From: Mactromeris polynyma
Taxonomy: Eukaryota; Mollusca; Bivalvia; Venerida; Mactridae
DNA length: 64,000 nucleotides
Direction of reading: 5' to 3'
Assembly: GCA_032209605.1 (NCBI GenBank)
Contig: JASFXZ010000052.1
Location: forward strand, 682,001-746,000
The notes under the pieces are model-generated. The model searched no databases. It saw only the letters and a list, made by a program, of their open reading frames with translations, and had not been told where the DNA came from. The position numbers were made by a program, and so were the translations under genes. The first letter of the stretch is position 1. The number at the start of each line of letters is the position of its first letter. Below are positions 12,480-24,290 of the stretch, one piece after another.

Positions 12480-13396
12480 CATAACTTGCTTATTGACCTC
12501 AGGTCGGAACAGTAGTGGCATGGAGTGAGTGCCAACCTAGGTCCGAGATCATCTGGGAGGTGGTGCGATAGTCACCTTTGATGAATATTGCGGCTCTACG
12601 TTGGACTGCCTCTAGCTGATGGGTGCAGACCTGTGTGTATGGGTCCCACACTGTAGAGGCGTATTCCAGGATTGGCCTCACCAGGGACTTGTAGGCTTGC
12701 TCTTTGGTATTTTGTGGGCAGCTGGATATGTTCCTCCTGATGAATGCCAAGCTGTTGTTTGCCTACTTGGTGGTGGTGTCGATATGTGGTTTCCAAGACA
12801 GGTCGTCTGAGAGCGTCGTTCCCAAGCATCTACCTGTCTTAGCCGTGGTAAGGTTGTGTCCGTGTATGGTGTAGGCTGTTTTGACTGGGTTTCTCTTCCT
12901 GATAATGTGGAGGACCTCGCATTTTGATGGGTTGAAGGACATCAACCAGTCCCGTTCCCACTGTTGTATTCTGTCAAGGTCTTCCTGCAGCTTGATGGAG
13001 TCAGCGATAGACCTGATCTTCCTGTAGAGGAGAGTGTCGTCAGCGAAGAGACGTGGAGTGCAGCTCACTCTGTCAGGGAGATCGTTAATATAAACCAGGA
13101 AGAGTAAATAGCCAAGGACTGATCCCTGTGGCACTCCAGAAGTGACAGGTGCATGTGGTGATATGTGCCCTTCGACTAGGACCTGCTGGCTTCTGTCACT
13201 CAGAAAGCTCTGGATCCAGTCGAGTACTATGCCCTTGATGCCATAGTGTCTCAACTTGATCAACAGTCTTTCGTGTGGTCTATCTGGTCACCAGCATCCA
13301 ATCCGGCGGCGAGATCTTGGAGGGTAAGTATGAGCTGGGATTCGCGGGACCTCTTCTTGCGGAAACTATGTTGTTGCTCTGCCAATATCTTGTGTA
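12480..13396 (-). pseudogene. Non-LTR retrotransposon reverse transcriptase remnant (jockey/CR1-like)
   Basis: Minus-strand frames encode the fingers-palm of a non-LTR reverse transcriptase: ILAEQQHSFRKKRSRESQL (about 13380-13320), LIKLRHYGIKGIVLDWIQSF (from 13265), TSGVPQGSVLG, the catalytic FADDTLLY box, then KCEVLHI and SLVRPILEYASTVWDP further down. Three lesions are visible. An internal deletion near 13277-13285 removes the stretch that should hold the LLDFSKAFD catalytic motif. A frame change occurs near 12750-12763. Both ends are truncated. Codon and base composition is richer in G+C than the flanks. It is a dead insertion. Confidence 0.85.
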
Positions 13397-13478
13397 ATGT
13401 ATTATTATTTTAATTTAATTGGTCATACACATTTCTTTTTGCAAAGAACAGTAACTATTACTATACTCAATTTCAGTA

Positions 13479-13984
13479 CAGTAGAACTTCGAAACCTCGA
13501 ACTGCCGTCGGTCCCAGCAATTAGTTCGAGCCATCTATTGTTCGAGGCATCTACGGTATACGTGTATATTTTCGAACTCACTGTCACAGGTACATGCTGA
13601 ACACCTGGCTTTGGTGTATTGTTTGTGTTTTCATACTGAATGCACGTCGCTCAATAGTCATATCATTAATCATAGTAATACAAAAAAGTGATTTGTATCC
13701 ATACAGTACAATGTGAATAACATGTTTCGCCAAATGTATGCATACAGTACAATGTGAATAACATGTGTCGCCAATCTCACCCGTCAACAAGCAATATGTC
13801 AATGAATTGTATTGTTCGACCTATCTATGGCGAACAATGAATGAAATAGTAGCTATGGACAGAGAATCGTGTTCGAGTGTTCTACTGTTAGATAATATGA
13901 ATTAAGATTGGATTTCGCCGGGACTTAAGAACCTGTATCTACTGTGTTCGAGGCAAAACTGTTTGAGGTTTCGAAGTTTTACTG
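13479..13984. mobile_element. 506-bp TA-flanked MITE (CAGTAGAACTTCGAAACC ends)
   Basis: Terminal inverted repeats CAGTAGAACTTCGAAACCTC and GAGGTTTCGAAGTTTTACTG, with TA on both sides, and a second inverted GTTCGAGG/CCTCGAAC pair inside. A ~50-bp block (TACAGTACAATGTGAATAAC core) is directly duplicated at 13705 and 13745. No coding capacity. CAGT ends and the TA target fit Tc1/mariner/pogo. Confidence 0.75.
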
Positions 13985-14380
13985 TATGTCAGATTGCCGA
14001 TATTTATTATGTATATACGAAATGGACCAATTTCTTTCCTGTATACTGAAAGTATGGATTACAGGTGATAGCTCAAATATGTAGCAGTCATAATCCGGTC
14101 CAGAGATCTTATCTGATTAAATTAAGCGGTATATTTCAGCCTCTGTGCAATCTCTCTAGACGAGTTTTCTTAGCAACATTCTTCAACAGCTGTGTCAATT
14201 TTCCCAATTTTTACAACCAATTCACAAAATCACAACAATATTTGGTTCTCCCAACGGTGTAGATCTGTATTGCAGTGCATTACGTCTTAAAACAAAAGAA
14301 ACTTCAAGAATAGTTATCAACTCGACTTTAAGTACTTGTACATCTTATACATTTGTATATTGATTTTTATTCATTTTCAG

Positions 14381-14536
14381 GTTCAAAATACAGCGACGTC
14401 CATCAAGTCTCAGCTTGAATCAGACAATGGTGATTCTAATGTACCACAGGCAATAACATCTCACATCAGACAACAACCTGATAAAGCTATTGACCAGTGG
14501 TCAAGTGTTTTATGTGAACTGTCTAGATACGAGTAG
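14381..14536 (+). CDS. Probable 3' terminal exon of an unidentified gene
   Basis: A TTTTCAG acceptor at 14380 is followed by 51 open codons (start VQNTATSIKSQLESDNG, end IDQWSSVLCELSRYE) and TAG at 14534-14536. An AATAAA poly(A) signal lies at 14657-14662. Composition is hydrophilic and acidic. I do not recognise the protein. Upstream exons were not found; they could lie between 11.5 and 14.3 kb, which would make this gene divergent from WDR75, but that stretch is occupied by a retroelement and a MITE. The reading phase of the acceptor is assumed, not proven. Confidence 0.4.
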   Translation, partial: VQNTATSIKSQLESDNGDSNVPQAITSHIRQQPDKAIDQWSSVLCELSRYE

Positions 14537-14662
14537 TCTAACAAAATGAACTGTTTAGAGACGATATTGAAGAACGACACGTGTTTATTTCTGATGTGCT
14601 ATTAATGTTATGTTAAATTGTGCGTTATGTTATTCGAGGATATGTCTTAATTGCTGAATAAA

Positions 14663-16510
14663 TTATGTTTATTATTACAATATAGTGTTACTTTTTCACT
14701 AATAGCAACATCCGTGCATCATACGTCTGGTTATCCTTCCGCATGGTTACTCAGATTTACACTTGGCTTTGTACAATATATTATGCTGATATGAAGTAGT
14801 AAATATTCTTAATAGATTTGTGTTTGGGTTTTATTGGGTTTAACGCCTTGTCAACAGGTTTGGTCATTTATAGGCATTGTCAGTCGACCTAGGCTCAATA
14901 ACGAGTGCATTTTCAGTTTCACTGCAATGAACTGACAGCTTTCTGACTTGAATAAGCGGTGTGTCACCACCACTGATTCATGTTGGGAAGTTGTCCATCG
15001 CGTTACTGAAACACTTGAAAACTATGTAAACAAACTGCAAGACAAGACCGCCGGAAATCGTCGCCTTAATATTAGGTTGAGCTAAATGCCAAAACAACTA
15101 TTTTGAGAAAATCGTCTTCAAAGTTAGAGTGCTGAATCATTGAAGAACAGCAAGTGTATAATTATAATAAATTGAACTGTAACCTTTTGAACATGTATTA
15201 AAAAGGAAAACCATTTATTAATGATTGATTGCGTTATTATCAGGCTTATATACAACACTGTCTAAGCAACTTTTAACTGAGTTGATACAAGGAAAACATT
15301 TTCCTTAACAACAACAAGGTATACATGTAATAATGTTTATGCATACTACACATACAATTTGAATGATTGCGTTATAATTAGGCTTATACAGAACACTGTC
15401 TAAGCAATTTCAACTTAGTTAATACATGTAGTAGCGCGTAATGTAATACGCGTAGCTACCTGGTCATAACGCTCTCTAATGTTAAACTGGAAGGAGTTGC
15501 CTTACTACAATAGTTCCTACCAGTTACTACCAGTTCCGCGTAGATCACGTGACTATATATTACATTTTAATTGGATGTTCCAATATTAACTATTAATGTA
15601 AGCTATCTCCTGGACATGTCTCACTATGACAGCAGCGTTTGTTTCATTCCGTGGATATATATACCTCAATGTGTGACCCGCGAAGTCACTGTTAGTGACC
15701 TCATTACATATGGTAATTTACACTGGGAGATAGAGCACTGTGAGACAAATCCAGTGATATTAGTATCTCAAAAAATGTAAAAATGGACATAGATCAACTA
15801 ATACTAAGGCGACGAAATATCAACGTCAAAAACAACGAACATCATGCTGAAAAGCGCAAGCTAAAACATAACTACTGAACCCGCGCAATTGAAACAATCT
15901 GTCGGTAATAGCATTGTTTTGGAACGTGTGTTCGTACAGCATCTAGCAATCACAGTATACATTTGCCAGACGTGTTGACCTGATGGAAAGTATTGCTTGG
16001 ACTATTACACGTACGACGACGTAGTGGTTGACTTTCATGATGTGGGAGACATAAGAGTTTCCTCCGATGAGAATACTAGATCGGCGAATTGCATTGTTGA
16101 AACTAACACCACAGAATCACATTGTCAAACAGGAGCAGGTGTACTTGTCTGTTTTAAACAGTTTAAGTGTTAGGATGGTTGTCGAGACAAAGTACACTAT
16201 GGAAGCGGTGAATTCTGGTAGTGCGTTGACTCTAAAATGCATTAACCTTAAAATCTGCCATTAACCAGGCAAAATGTAGGGTTTAACAGCAGAGAAATGA
16301 AGTAATGGAAAGATACAATAACATCACTGACTTGAAAATCAAACTATATTGGATAAATCCAACTATCAAGAAGCTTCTAGGTTTGATAATTTGTAAATAA
16401 TGTATACTCAGACTAGTTCGTCTAAATGCATTCGAAACAAGCAATAAGTCGGTTAACGATTTTTCTTTCCGCTCCCACTTCGTTCATAAAGTGCATACAT
16501 TGATCTACAT
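14663..16510. other. Gene-free stretch with an imperfect direct duplication
   Basis: No convincing gene seen. Two ~65-bp blocks, 15226-15292 and 15365-15430, share GATTGCGTTATNATYAGGCTTATA and ACACTGTCTAAGCAA blocks at about 85% identity. This is either an old tandem duplication or two ends of one element. The short open frames here show no domain. Confidence 0.5.
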
Positions 16511-16624
16511 TTGATGAATTACATAAATTGTAGTTCTATACTATCACAAACCTGCAATGACCTTCGACCTGTATATATATGTGACGACGTACAAGGAGAT
16601 AAGCATAATTTGCTTGTCACAATC

Positions 16625-18067
16625 ATGGCAATGGTAAAGCGTTTCGTTTTCGTTTGTATCATTTGCATCGTGTTTCAAGATGTTTATTCAGTAAGTGTAG
16701 CTAACGGTGTCGGTGAATTGATCGATGATTTGCTGGAGAGGATTGAGACACAGGAAGCAAGTGATGCAGCGACTAAAGCCAGGATTGCTGAAATGGAATC
16801 TGAGTTTAAATTGAAACAGACTGTGAATTAATGGGAAATATCTCGTTTGAAATCAAAAAAGGATAACATGGAATTTGAACCACAAACGGAAAGAAGCTAT
16901 AATGCTGGACCAGATAAATGAATTGAAGGAGACAATAGCGAAATCAAATGATAACACCACCGAACAGCAACTAGCAACTGGCAATTACAACGCAGGCAGT
17001 CAACAGACAGAGTCAAACAATACTGAGCGAAAAGCCTCTTCAGAAAAAGTAAGCATTTCAAAATAGTGGATTTTGTTGGTTCCACATACAAAGTGTCAAC
17101 TATTAAAACCTGTTTTATGTTTTCATATGGCTAAATACTCATTTCGTATTTTTGTAAAGGGTGCTAATCGAGAGGATGCGAGTAGTTTAAAAGCATGATT
17201 TATTTCACAAATCTCCGCATACGATATGGATTAGCTTAAATAACTTAAATCGCCTTGGTTTAGAAGCCTTTTCATCACATTCGAACAACATAATCTGGTA
17301 TATTATTTAATGCTGAATTCTTCTTTCAATCTTATCATCAGAGCCTTGAGATTGCACAGTTTGAGCTTAAATTGAACAATTATTTTGCCTCTTTAGTTTA
17401 TCATATATGTTTACTGCTGGTACAAGGAACAGTATTACAACTATTTATACTACTGACAGTATAGTAGCAACATTACTAGAATATATCACTGACAGATGAA
17501 GGTAGCAGTGACACTGCTGTTACAACGGTTACTGCTTCTGCTGACTAATACCGCTAATTTTAAACTAATCGCCCAATACACGTGCTTTATTTATATATAC
17601 AGATAACGTATGTACCTACAGACCTGGCATTTGCTGAATATGAGGTGGTTTTTCCATGCAATCAATTCCGGAAAAGCAGTTTACAACTTGGTGCCAACCA
17701 GATTCTCCCGTTTTAACAAACTGTCACCAACATTGGACATTCTTATAATAACAACACCGGTGCATTTGTGGCCCCCGTTGAAGGAACATACGTGTTTCAT
17801 GCAACAATTATGGGTATCGATGCTGATACAGTCGCTCACGACCATATGAAAGCTCACTTTGATGTTAATGGCAATACGTACTCCAAATTCTATGTATCTG
17901 CGTATGACCAATCTTCACACATGCTTGTTATTGAACTACTCGCTGGACAGACGGTTACGGTGAAAAACGATTATATTAATAAAGGTTTTGTCGGACAACA
18001 TTTCTCCACATTTTCTGGATTTTTGTTGTACCAACACTTTACGTCTAGCATCATTATTGGTAAATAA
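16625..18067 (+). pseudogene. C1q domain-containing protein, disrupted copy
   Basis: C1q-domain secreted proteins are pattern-recognition lectins, greatly expanded in bivalves. First exon 16625-17048: signal peptide (MAMVKRFVFVCIICIVFQDV), then a heptad-rich coiled coil (ELIDDLLERIETQEA; later MLDQINELKETIAKSN). It ends at an AAA|GTAAGC donor. Second exon 17603-18067: C1q fold with LGANQILPF, TVTNIGHSYNNNTGAFVAPV, EGTYVFHATIMG, and terminal FSTFSGFLLYQH. An AATAAA overlaps the stop codon. Damage: in-frame TAA at 16829-16831, a frame change near 16875, a frame change near 17640-17690, and TAA at 17714-17716 inside the C1q domain. With two stops and at least two shifts it is most likely a pseudogene; assembly error is a weaker alternative. 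Confidence 0.85.
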
Positions 18068-18244
18068 AATTGAATGAATATAATACCACTGCATTTTTTA
18101 GTTTTCTGTGGACGGATATCATGTCTTTGCTCGGGGTGACAATACTCGGTTGCTTCATTAACCAGATAATTGTAAGCAGTGTTATGAGCTAGCGGTTAAC
18201 CGAACAGTAATACATGTTCATTCATTTTTTGCTCATGGAAAACA

Positions 18245-18515
18245 AACTTGTTCTTATATAAAGACAGTTTCTCGACAGTATTTCAGTTATATGGTACGGC
18301 CAATTGACCTAACTAGGGCCAGTTACCAACCAGTGTTAGCCTGCACCTCCACAAGCAACTAATAAAGTCTCCGAATTAATCAGAGTACAGGGGTGGAGGA
18401 CAGATGACTTTGGATCGTTTGTCAGATTGTCACGGAAGAATATACGCCTTGTCTTGGTTTCGGACCCACGACTTCTAGAGTCAAGCGCTACACCGGCTGA
18501 GCCAAGTCGAAAGGC
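18245..18515 (-). repeat. tRNA-derived SINE, family A (full-length type)
   Basis: Minus-strand head TTGGCTCAGCCGGTGTAGCG, CTTGACTCTAGAAGTCGTGG and GGTCCGAAACC, then body blocks CCTCCACCCCTGTACTCTG, TTGTGGAGGTGCAGGCTAAC, GGTCAATTGGCCGTACCATA and the TGAAATACTGTCGAGAAAC end, as in the copy at 5966-6245. Confidence 0.7.
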
Positions 18516-18917
18516 TAAAGACTTATACAGTTCATGCAAATACTTCACCTAATACAAGAATGATCAGGAATGACACCTGTCATCAATCTTAAACGGATAG
18601 ACTGACAGACACAAATATTTAAAAATATTTATTTCTCATGTATTTATTTTTTAAACGCGCCATTATGGTTCAGTTTCCTCCATGTATCTCCAGCAGTACG
18701 TAGTACGTACGTACATGTACATCGGTTTTTGTTGTTGTGTTGGAGAGTATGATCGCCGTTTTACAGCCGTATTGAGGTACACTGATGACTAAACAAGTGT
18801 TCCTGTATCACAACTACTAATAGTGTAAACTTCCCTAGATGAGTTAGAGGTGAAGAACAAATGACCTTTGATCTTCAGTCAAATGTAACGGAAAACAGGT
18901 TGGCTTTATAAGTCATA

Positions 18918-18972
18918 CGCGGTTAAATCGGACCAGGAAAAAAGTAGATCTTACAATGCTTGCTTTGGATTT
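18918..18972 (+). repeat. Dispersed repeat fragment shared with 27268-27337
   Basis: CGGTTAAATCGGACCAGG followed by AGTAGATCTT and ATGCTTGCTTTGGATTTGCG, then GTACTAAAGA, is repeated almost identically at 27268-27337. Family unknown. Confidence 0.6.
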
Positions 18973-19164
18973 GCGGTACTAAAGATAAAATGTGATGTGA
19001 AGGAAGTTTGGTTACATCTTGAAAATCTTGTTGTTCAAGGTTTGTTGGTTAAATGTTGAAAATCATATTGTTCATTGTTTTATATCTATGTATTTAATAT
19101 CTTTAAATTTCTCCTTACAACATTGGTAGTTATTATAATAAAATATATAATTTCAATGAAGACA

Positions 19165-19880
19165 AGATAAAAACAAGAGGGCCATGGTGGCCCTATATCT
19201 CTCACCTGAGTTCATTGCCATGTTGGCTTCAAGAGAGTCCAAGAGGATTTTCAATGATTTGACCTTGTGATCTACTTTTTGACCCAACAGGACCCAGTAC
19301 CGCACTGGACTTACAGTTTTAAGACAAACATTCTGATCAAGTGTCATGTGGCAAATGCAGCCACCGAGAATCCACAAGGATTTTCAATCATTTGATCCTG
19401 TGACCTAGTTTTTAACCTCAGATGACACAGTTTCAATATTGAGCTAGATCTTATTAAGGCAAACATTTTGACCAATCTCATTTAGATAAAATAAAAAATG
19501 TGACCACTGGAAGGTTAACAATATTTACTATAATTTGACATAGTGACCTAGTTTTGACCCCCACATAACCCAGTTTAAAACTTGATCTAGATTTCATTGA
19601 GGCAAACATTCTGACCATGTCTCATATAACTCAAGTAAAAAATGTGACCTCTGGAGTTTTAACAAGGTTTTACTATAATTTGAACTAGTGACCTAGTTTT
19701 TGACCCCAGATGAAACAGTTTCGAACTTGGCCTATATTTCATTGAGACAAACATGCTGACCAAGTTTCATGCAGATCAGGTAGAGATGTTACCTCTAGAG
19801 TGTTAACAGTCTAAATTGTTGACGACAGACGACGCAATGGACATAGGATCCCAATAGCTCTGTCTTAGAAACAGCAAAGC
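19165..19880. repeat. Molluscan interspersed repeat with internal ~120-bp periodicity
   Basis: Opens AAGAGGGCCATGGTGGCCC and repeats a module several times: GTGACCTAGTTTTTGACCCC, a 'CAGTTT..AACTTG' block, CATTGAGGCAAACATTCTGA, CCAAGTTTCAT, and a 'GTGACCTCTGGAG' block. It ends TTGACGACAGACGACGCAATG. Such modules are abundant in mollusc genomes (recalled). It has no coding capacity and the transposition class is uncertain. Confidence 0.65.
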
Positions 19881-20040
19881 TTTATAACATCCTGTTATAG
19901 GGGATAACGCCGTGACGTCACGCGCACCTGTTATACGAATGTAAACATTGCTGGTGGGCAGAAAGTCGATATCCGGTTACAGCGCCATATTGTTTATAAC
20001 GCTAATTCGCTTTATCTAAATTGTTAATTCTTTAAGTTAT

Positions 20041-20197
20041 GATTCAGTCTTTCAAAGTTGTTGGTTGTACACACAAGCGGGGAAAGGGTTTATGATTTCG
20101 TGGCACAGAATTCCTAATGAGAAGAATTAAGAGCGAAGGAAACAGTAGCTATCTGCCATTGACAGGAAAAACTGGACCCGTCGACTCGTCAACCTAT
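20041..20197 (+). pseudogene. Decayed THAP-type zinc finger coding relic
   Basis: Frame pieces read VVGCTHKRGKGL, then after a frame change WHRIPNEKN, ERRKQ, LSAIDRKNWTRR and VNLCN, with stops between the second and fourth pieces. The order Gly-Cys, FHRIP-like, a basic helix and IxRxxW is that of the C2CH THAP domain. The remainder of the domain is interrupted at 20198 by a nested element. It cannot encode protein. Confidence 0.65.
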
Positions 20198-20523
20198 GTA
20201 ATGTCCGTCCCCTTATGTATAATATTATTAAGTGTGAATAAAAGTCATTTTAGGAAATATTTATGTACATAGACAACTTTTATTTTGTCCAGAAAGAAAG
20301 AAAAATCAACTTCATAGTTGATCATCTAACATAATTATTTTAAACTACTGCAACTAAAAATACAAAGATTTGTCATCTTTTTGATAATATAAGGATATTG
20401 TGTCTATTATAATCATCCAAAAGATTTTATAATATATGTGAAAAGTTCATGCAGTAACAATTATTTCTTAAAATTGACAATTAGTCTTTAAAGCAAATAA
20501 TTTAGTGTGGGGACGGACATTAC
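20198..20523. mobile_element. 326-bp nested MITE with GTAATGTCCGTCCCC ends
   Basis: Perfect 15-bp inverted ends GTAATGTCCGTCCCC (20198-20212) and GGGGACGGACATTAC (20509-20523). The interior is AT-rich with no open frame. A further GGGACAGACA lies just outside the right end. It interrupts the THAP relic, so it inserted later. Confidence 0.7.
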
Positions 20524-22504
20524 AAAATAGGGACAGACAATAATTTACACTATTAGTATTATTTTCGAAATCTTCAATAAATCCTGCAACACATACTTCT
20601 ACAAACTCCAGAAATTATACGTATAAGATAACATGATAAAAATCAGAAACAGAGGCAGAAACAAGGCCAGTATTGTGTTGGACAACTTATATAATGTTAT
20701 GCAATAAACAATAGTGTCCCCGGCGTGCACTATCTAGATATCAATCTTATTCAGCCCCCTTATCAGCATTTCACAGTGTCTGGCCCAGTGGGAGTCCAAT
20801 ATGCATCCAATCAGTTTTTGCTGTCACCATCAGACACATATATACAAATAAAGTTGAGAAGTGTCAATAATTTTTATATGCCGATGGATTAAAGTTTACC
20901 AATGGGTAACGTCGTATAAAAACATTCAACTGGCTCCGTTTATGTTTATGTTATGTTTTTGTTATCCCGGTGGCGAGTGTAAACAAACTCAACTCCACAC
21001 GTTTATGTTTTAGACAGTTTAAAGAACAGAACTGTGAACACAAATATCAGCATACAGCTGTCACAAATTTATGTGGGCGAATCTAAAAAACTTGCGATAA
21101 ATGTGATAATACCTGATGTACAAAGGCAAACGAACACATCCGATTGTTGTGTTTTTGCCATCGCATATGTTACATAACTTGTGCATTGTAACTTTAATTG
21201 TGAAATCATCAATGTTCGATTTGATTTTCCCGCTATCAGGATGCATCTCATAAAATGCTCATAAAATGACAAATCTGAACTGTTTCAAAAAGTTATGAAA
21301 ATGCCGAAAATGACTTGTAAAGAAGATAAGTCTCAAACAATAAAATACGTCTGTACATGTAAATTACCGGATGTCATTAAAAATGTTGTAAGATGTGTGA
21401 AAACAAATCAAGCAGAATTGAGTGGTGTCACGTGAGTTGTACAGGAATTTAGTCTAATTTAAAACGGAGTCTTGGCTTTGTAGACTTTGTCATTGGTAGA
21501 GAAGTTGACTGTGCACTGCCGAACAATGATACTATGCTTTATGTATAACGTAAACATCTAGGATAGCGCTAGCCAAGAATCCATTAGACTCTATTCAAAC
21601 CAATACATTTCGCAAAGATTTATTCCCATACAATTTAATTGTTTATCAAATCTGACTACCAACTCTTTCAACCGCCAGCCAAAGTTGATTGACAAACTGT
21701 TTAACATGTGATATATGTGTATTTATTTATCTACCGCTATGTCTTAATATGTGTGTGTATGAATGACACTCAAATAAATGCTGAATATGTTTTAATGCTA
21801 AATGTAAAATTAAGAAGGTAAATAGACGCACAATTAAACATATCACGTTGTTGTCTTTGTTAGATATGTGTACATGTTAACAATTACTATTGATGCATTT
21901 CACACATAACACATTATTTATGCACATACACATGTCATACAGAAAAGTCAAAGTCATACTAACAAATCATTTTGGAAAACTCGCACACTTCAATATTTTA
22001 CATTGTTAGAAAGCTGGGTGCATTATCTTTCATTTGGTACCAACTTTATGCACATAAATTGATTAATACGAATTCTAATACCCACCGCCGTGTTTTTTGA
22101 ACCTAAACGAATTGAAAATAATTTGTCGTAAAATGTGCTCATTTTCAAAGTCACATTCTGATGCAGAAAATTCACCGATTTTCAATTTTTATTTTTATTT
22201 TTGGAAGCCTTTGATCTGGTATCGATTTGATGCATATATGTAAAAATGAGAATTGAAAACCAAAACAACCTCTGATTTTCATTATTTTTATGTCGTGGGA
22301 AAGCTGGGAGCATATTACCTTGCAATTGATGCCAAATTTATTATTGTATGTCAAACATTAAAGAAATTAATGGCTACCGCCGTGTCATTCATTCCATATT
22401 AGTTGTATAGTACGGCGCCGCCGCCTTTTACCCTTTTGCCCACCAGTTAACTGCGCATGCGCGGAATCGGGTTGTTTTGTTTACAAACACGTTATCCCCT
22501 ATAG

Positions 22505-24290
22505 TTATTCAAGTGTAATTACAAGACTAATTTTGATGCAAAGCATCAAAACGGCGGCACAAGTTTTAGGAAGCATGATATTGAAGATTTATTATTTTGT
22601 TTATCAATAAATAAGAAAGTATGATCATCACCAAGCCATAATTCTGGTAAGAATCATCCACAATTCATGACAATTGCCTAAATAGTCTTGGTACCAATCA
22701 ATCATTTGTAGTTGTTTCGCGGGAAAATGCTGGTGCATCGATTTACACGAAACGAAGAAAAAAAACGATTACACGAAACGTAGATAGAACGAAACGGATC
22801 TAAAAATATACATGATTATAACTTCTAGTTTTACAGATCTAAAAGAACTATTGGGATATCAAAAGGGAAAAATATCCACTAAAAATGTCAAAACAACGTA
22901 ATTAAAAGTTCAGTTCAACCATCAGCATTTGATCTCGAATGTACTGAATCCGTTTTACTGCCAATGCGTTATTTGAACAACAAATGCTATGACGTTTTCA
23001 ACGACAATTTTCATTGGCTGAATTTTGTTTACATATTACCATCAGTACATAACTTATATGGGTCAAGTTAAGGCAATGTATATTGCATAGTTTGGTCACT
23101 GTATTTATATTTGTACATTATAAACTGCATTCATGAACTTATTAATATGGATTAACATTTTTTGTTTAACAATTTGCTTTTTTATAAGTACAATTTCAAT
23201 TTGCGTGCACAGCATTAGGAACCATTTCCTGAACTTTGATGATGAATTGAGCGTAGTTGTGAAACGAAGCTATGTAATACACGATGCCTAACCGTTTTCG
23301 TGACTAGCTGTTGTAAATTCTTATAAGCATACGTAAAACATTTTTTAAAGCTTTTTATTAACGGTAAAAATACATTTTAAATATTTTGACATTTTTTTAT
23401 TATCAATTAGTACACTTTTTTTATCTGTATAATTAGAATCACGTTTTGTAAGAACAATTTAAAAAAGCATAATACCAATGGCTTCTCCCATTTCGATTAT
23501 GCAACTCCATGTACCTAGATTAAAAAAAAAATTATTCAAATAGACGACGGCCTGAAGGCCGCCGTCAATAAGGTAGAAATATTTAAGAAATCAAAAGATG
23601 ACCAAAAAGTTACACCCCCCCCCCCCCCCTCAAGACCAAATACTGGATCCACCCCTGGCAATTAAATATGAAACACGTTATCCCCTATAGTTATTCAAGT
23701 GTAATTATAAGGTAGAAATATTTAAGAAATCAAAAGATGACCAAAAAGTTACACCCCCCCCCCCTCAAGACCAAATACTGGATCCACCCCTGGCAATTAA
23801 ATATGAATATATCACATAGAAATTTAAGACACAGAAAGTTCAAGTCTGTTTGACTTTGTAATGTTTGCTAGTAAAATATTTCCATATCCTGTCCACGATG
23901 AGATAATCCACTGCAGAACAGGCCCCAAATGATATTAACGGATATGTGAAATATTTCCCAGAATTGTATTTGTAAATTCATTATGTAAATGAGAAGTAGA
24001 TGCCAAGCCGTTATCCAGGCAAACGCCGGTCACAATCGGTAATGACCAATTCAATTAATCTGTGACTTTTTATATCTGTGCTGTGTTATTTAATTGGCTT
24101 GATTTCAATCAAATGGCTGTATTTTGTGCTGAAAATTAGTAGAAACATTACAGACATATTGGTCTTTCTGTGTGTGAAATTTTTGTTTGATATATATTCA
24201 TATTTTGTTACAATATCCTAAATATGTCATCCGAGTACTACAGTGTAAGCTCCAAATGATCACGCCTCAAAGTGTTAGAACACAATCAAT
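22505..24290. repeat. Gene-free stretch with a 141-bp partial tandem duplication and copied TIR end
   Basis: From 23570 a block containing AAGGTAGAAATATTTAAG, a poly-C run, ACTGGATCCACCCCTGGC and AATATGAA is followed by CACGTTATCCCCTATAG and TTATTCAAGTGTAATTA, then the block restarts at 23711 and ends near 23808. The TIR-containing joint repeats the right end and flank of the 2.6-kb element (22488-22528). The poly-C runs differ in length between copies. The rest is AT-rich with no gene seen. Confidence 0.8.

Larger units (their letters stand above)
19893..22504. mobile_element. 2.6-kb TIR element with THAP relic (P-like candidate)
   Basis: Inverted ends TATAGGGGATAACG (19895-19908) and CGTTATCCCCTATA (22490-22503), each followed about 55 bp inward by CTGGTGGGCA in mirror orientation. 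The interior holds a decayed THAP zinc finger (20041-20197) and a nested 326-bp element. Near the right end an imperfect duplication occurs (22005-22100 against 22290-22390, both with AAAGCTGGG and CACCGCCGTGT or TACCGCCGTGT). An NRF-1-like GCGCATGCGCGG lies near 22455. No target duplication was found. THAP domains are DNA-binding modules of P-element/THAP9 transposases, hence the tentative class. Confidence 0.55.

Noticed and set aside
12619..12810. Plus-strand 63-codon frame
   Set aside because: Antisense shadow of the reverse transcriptase relic at 12480-13396.
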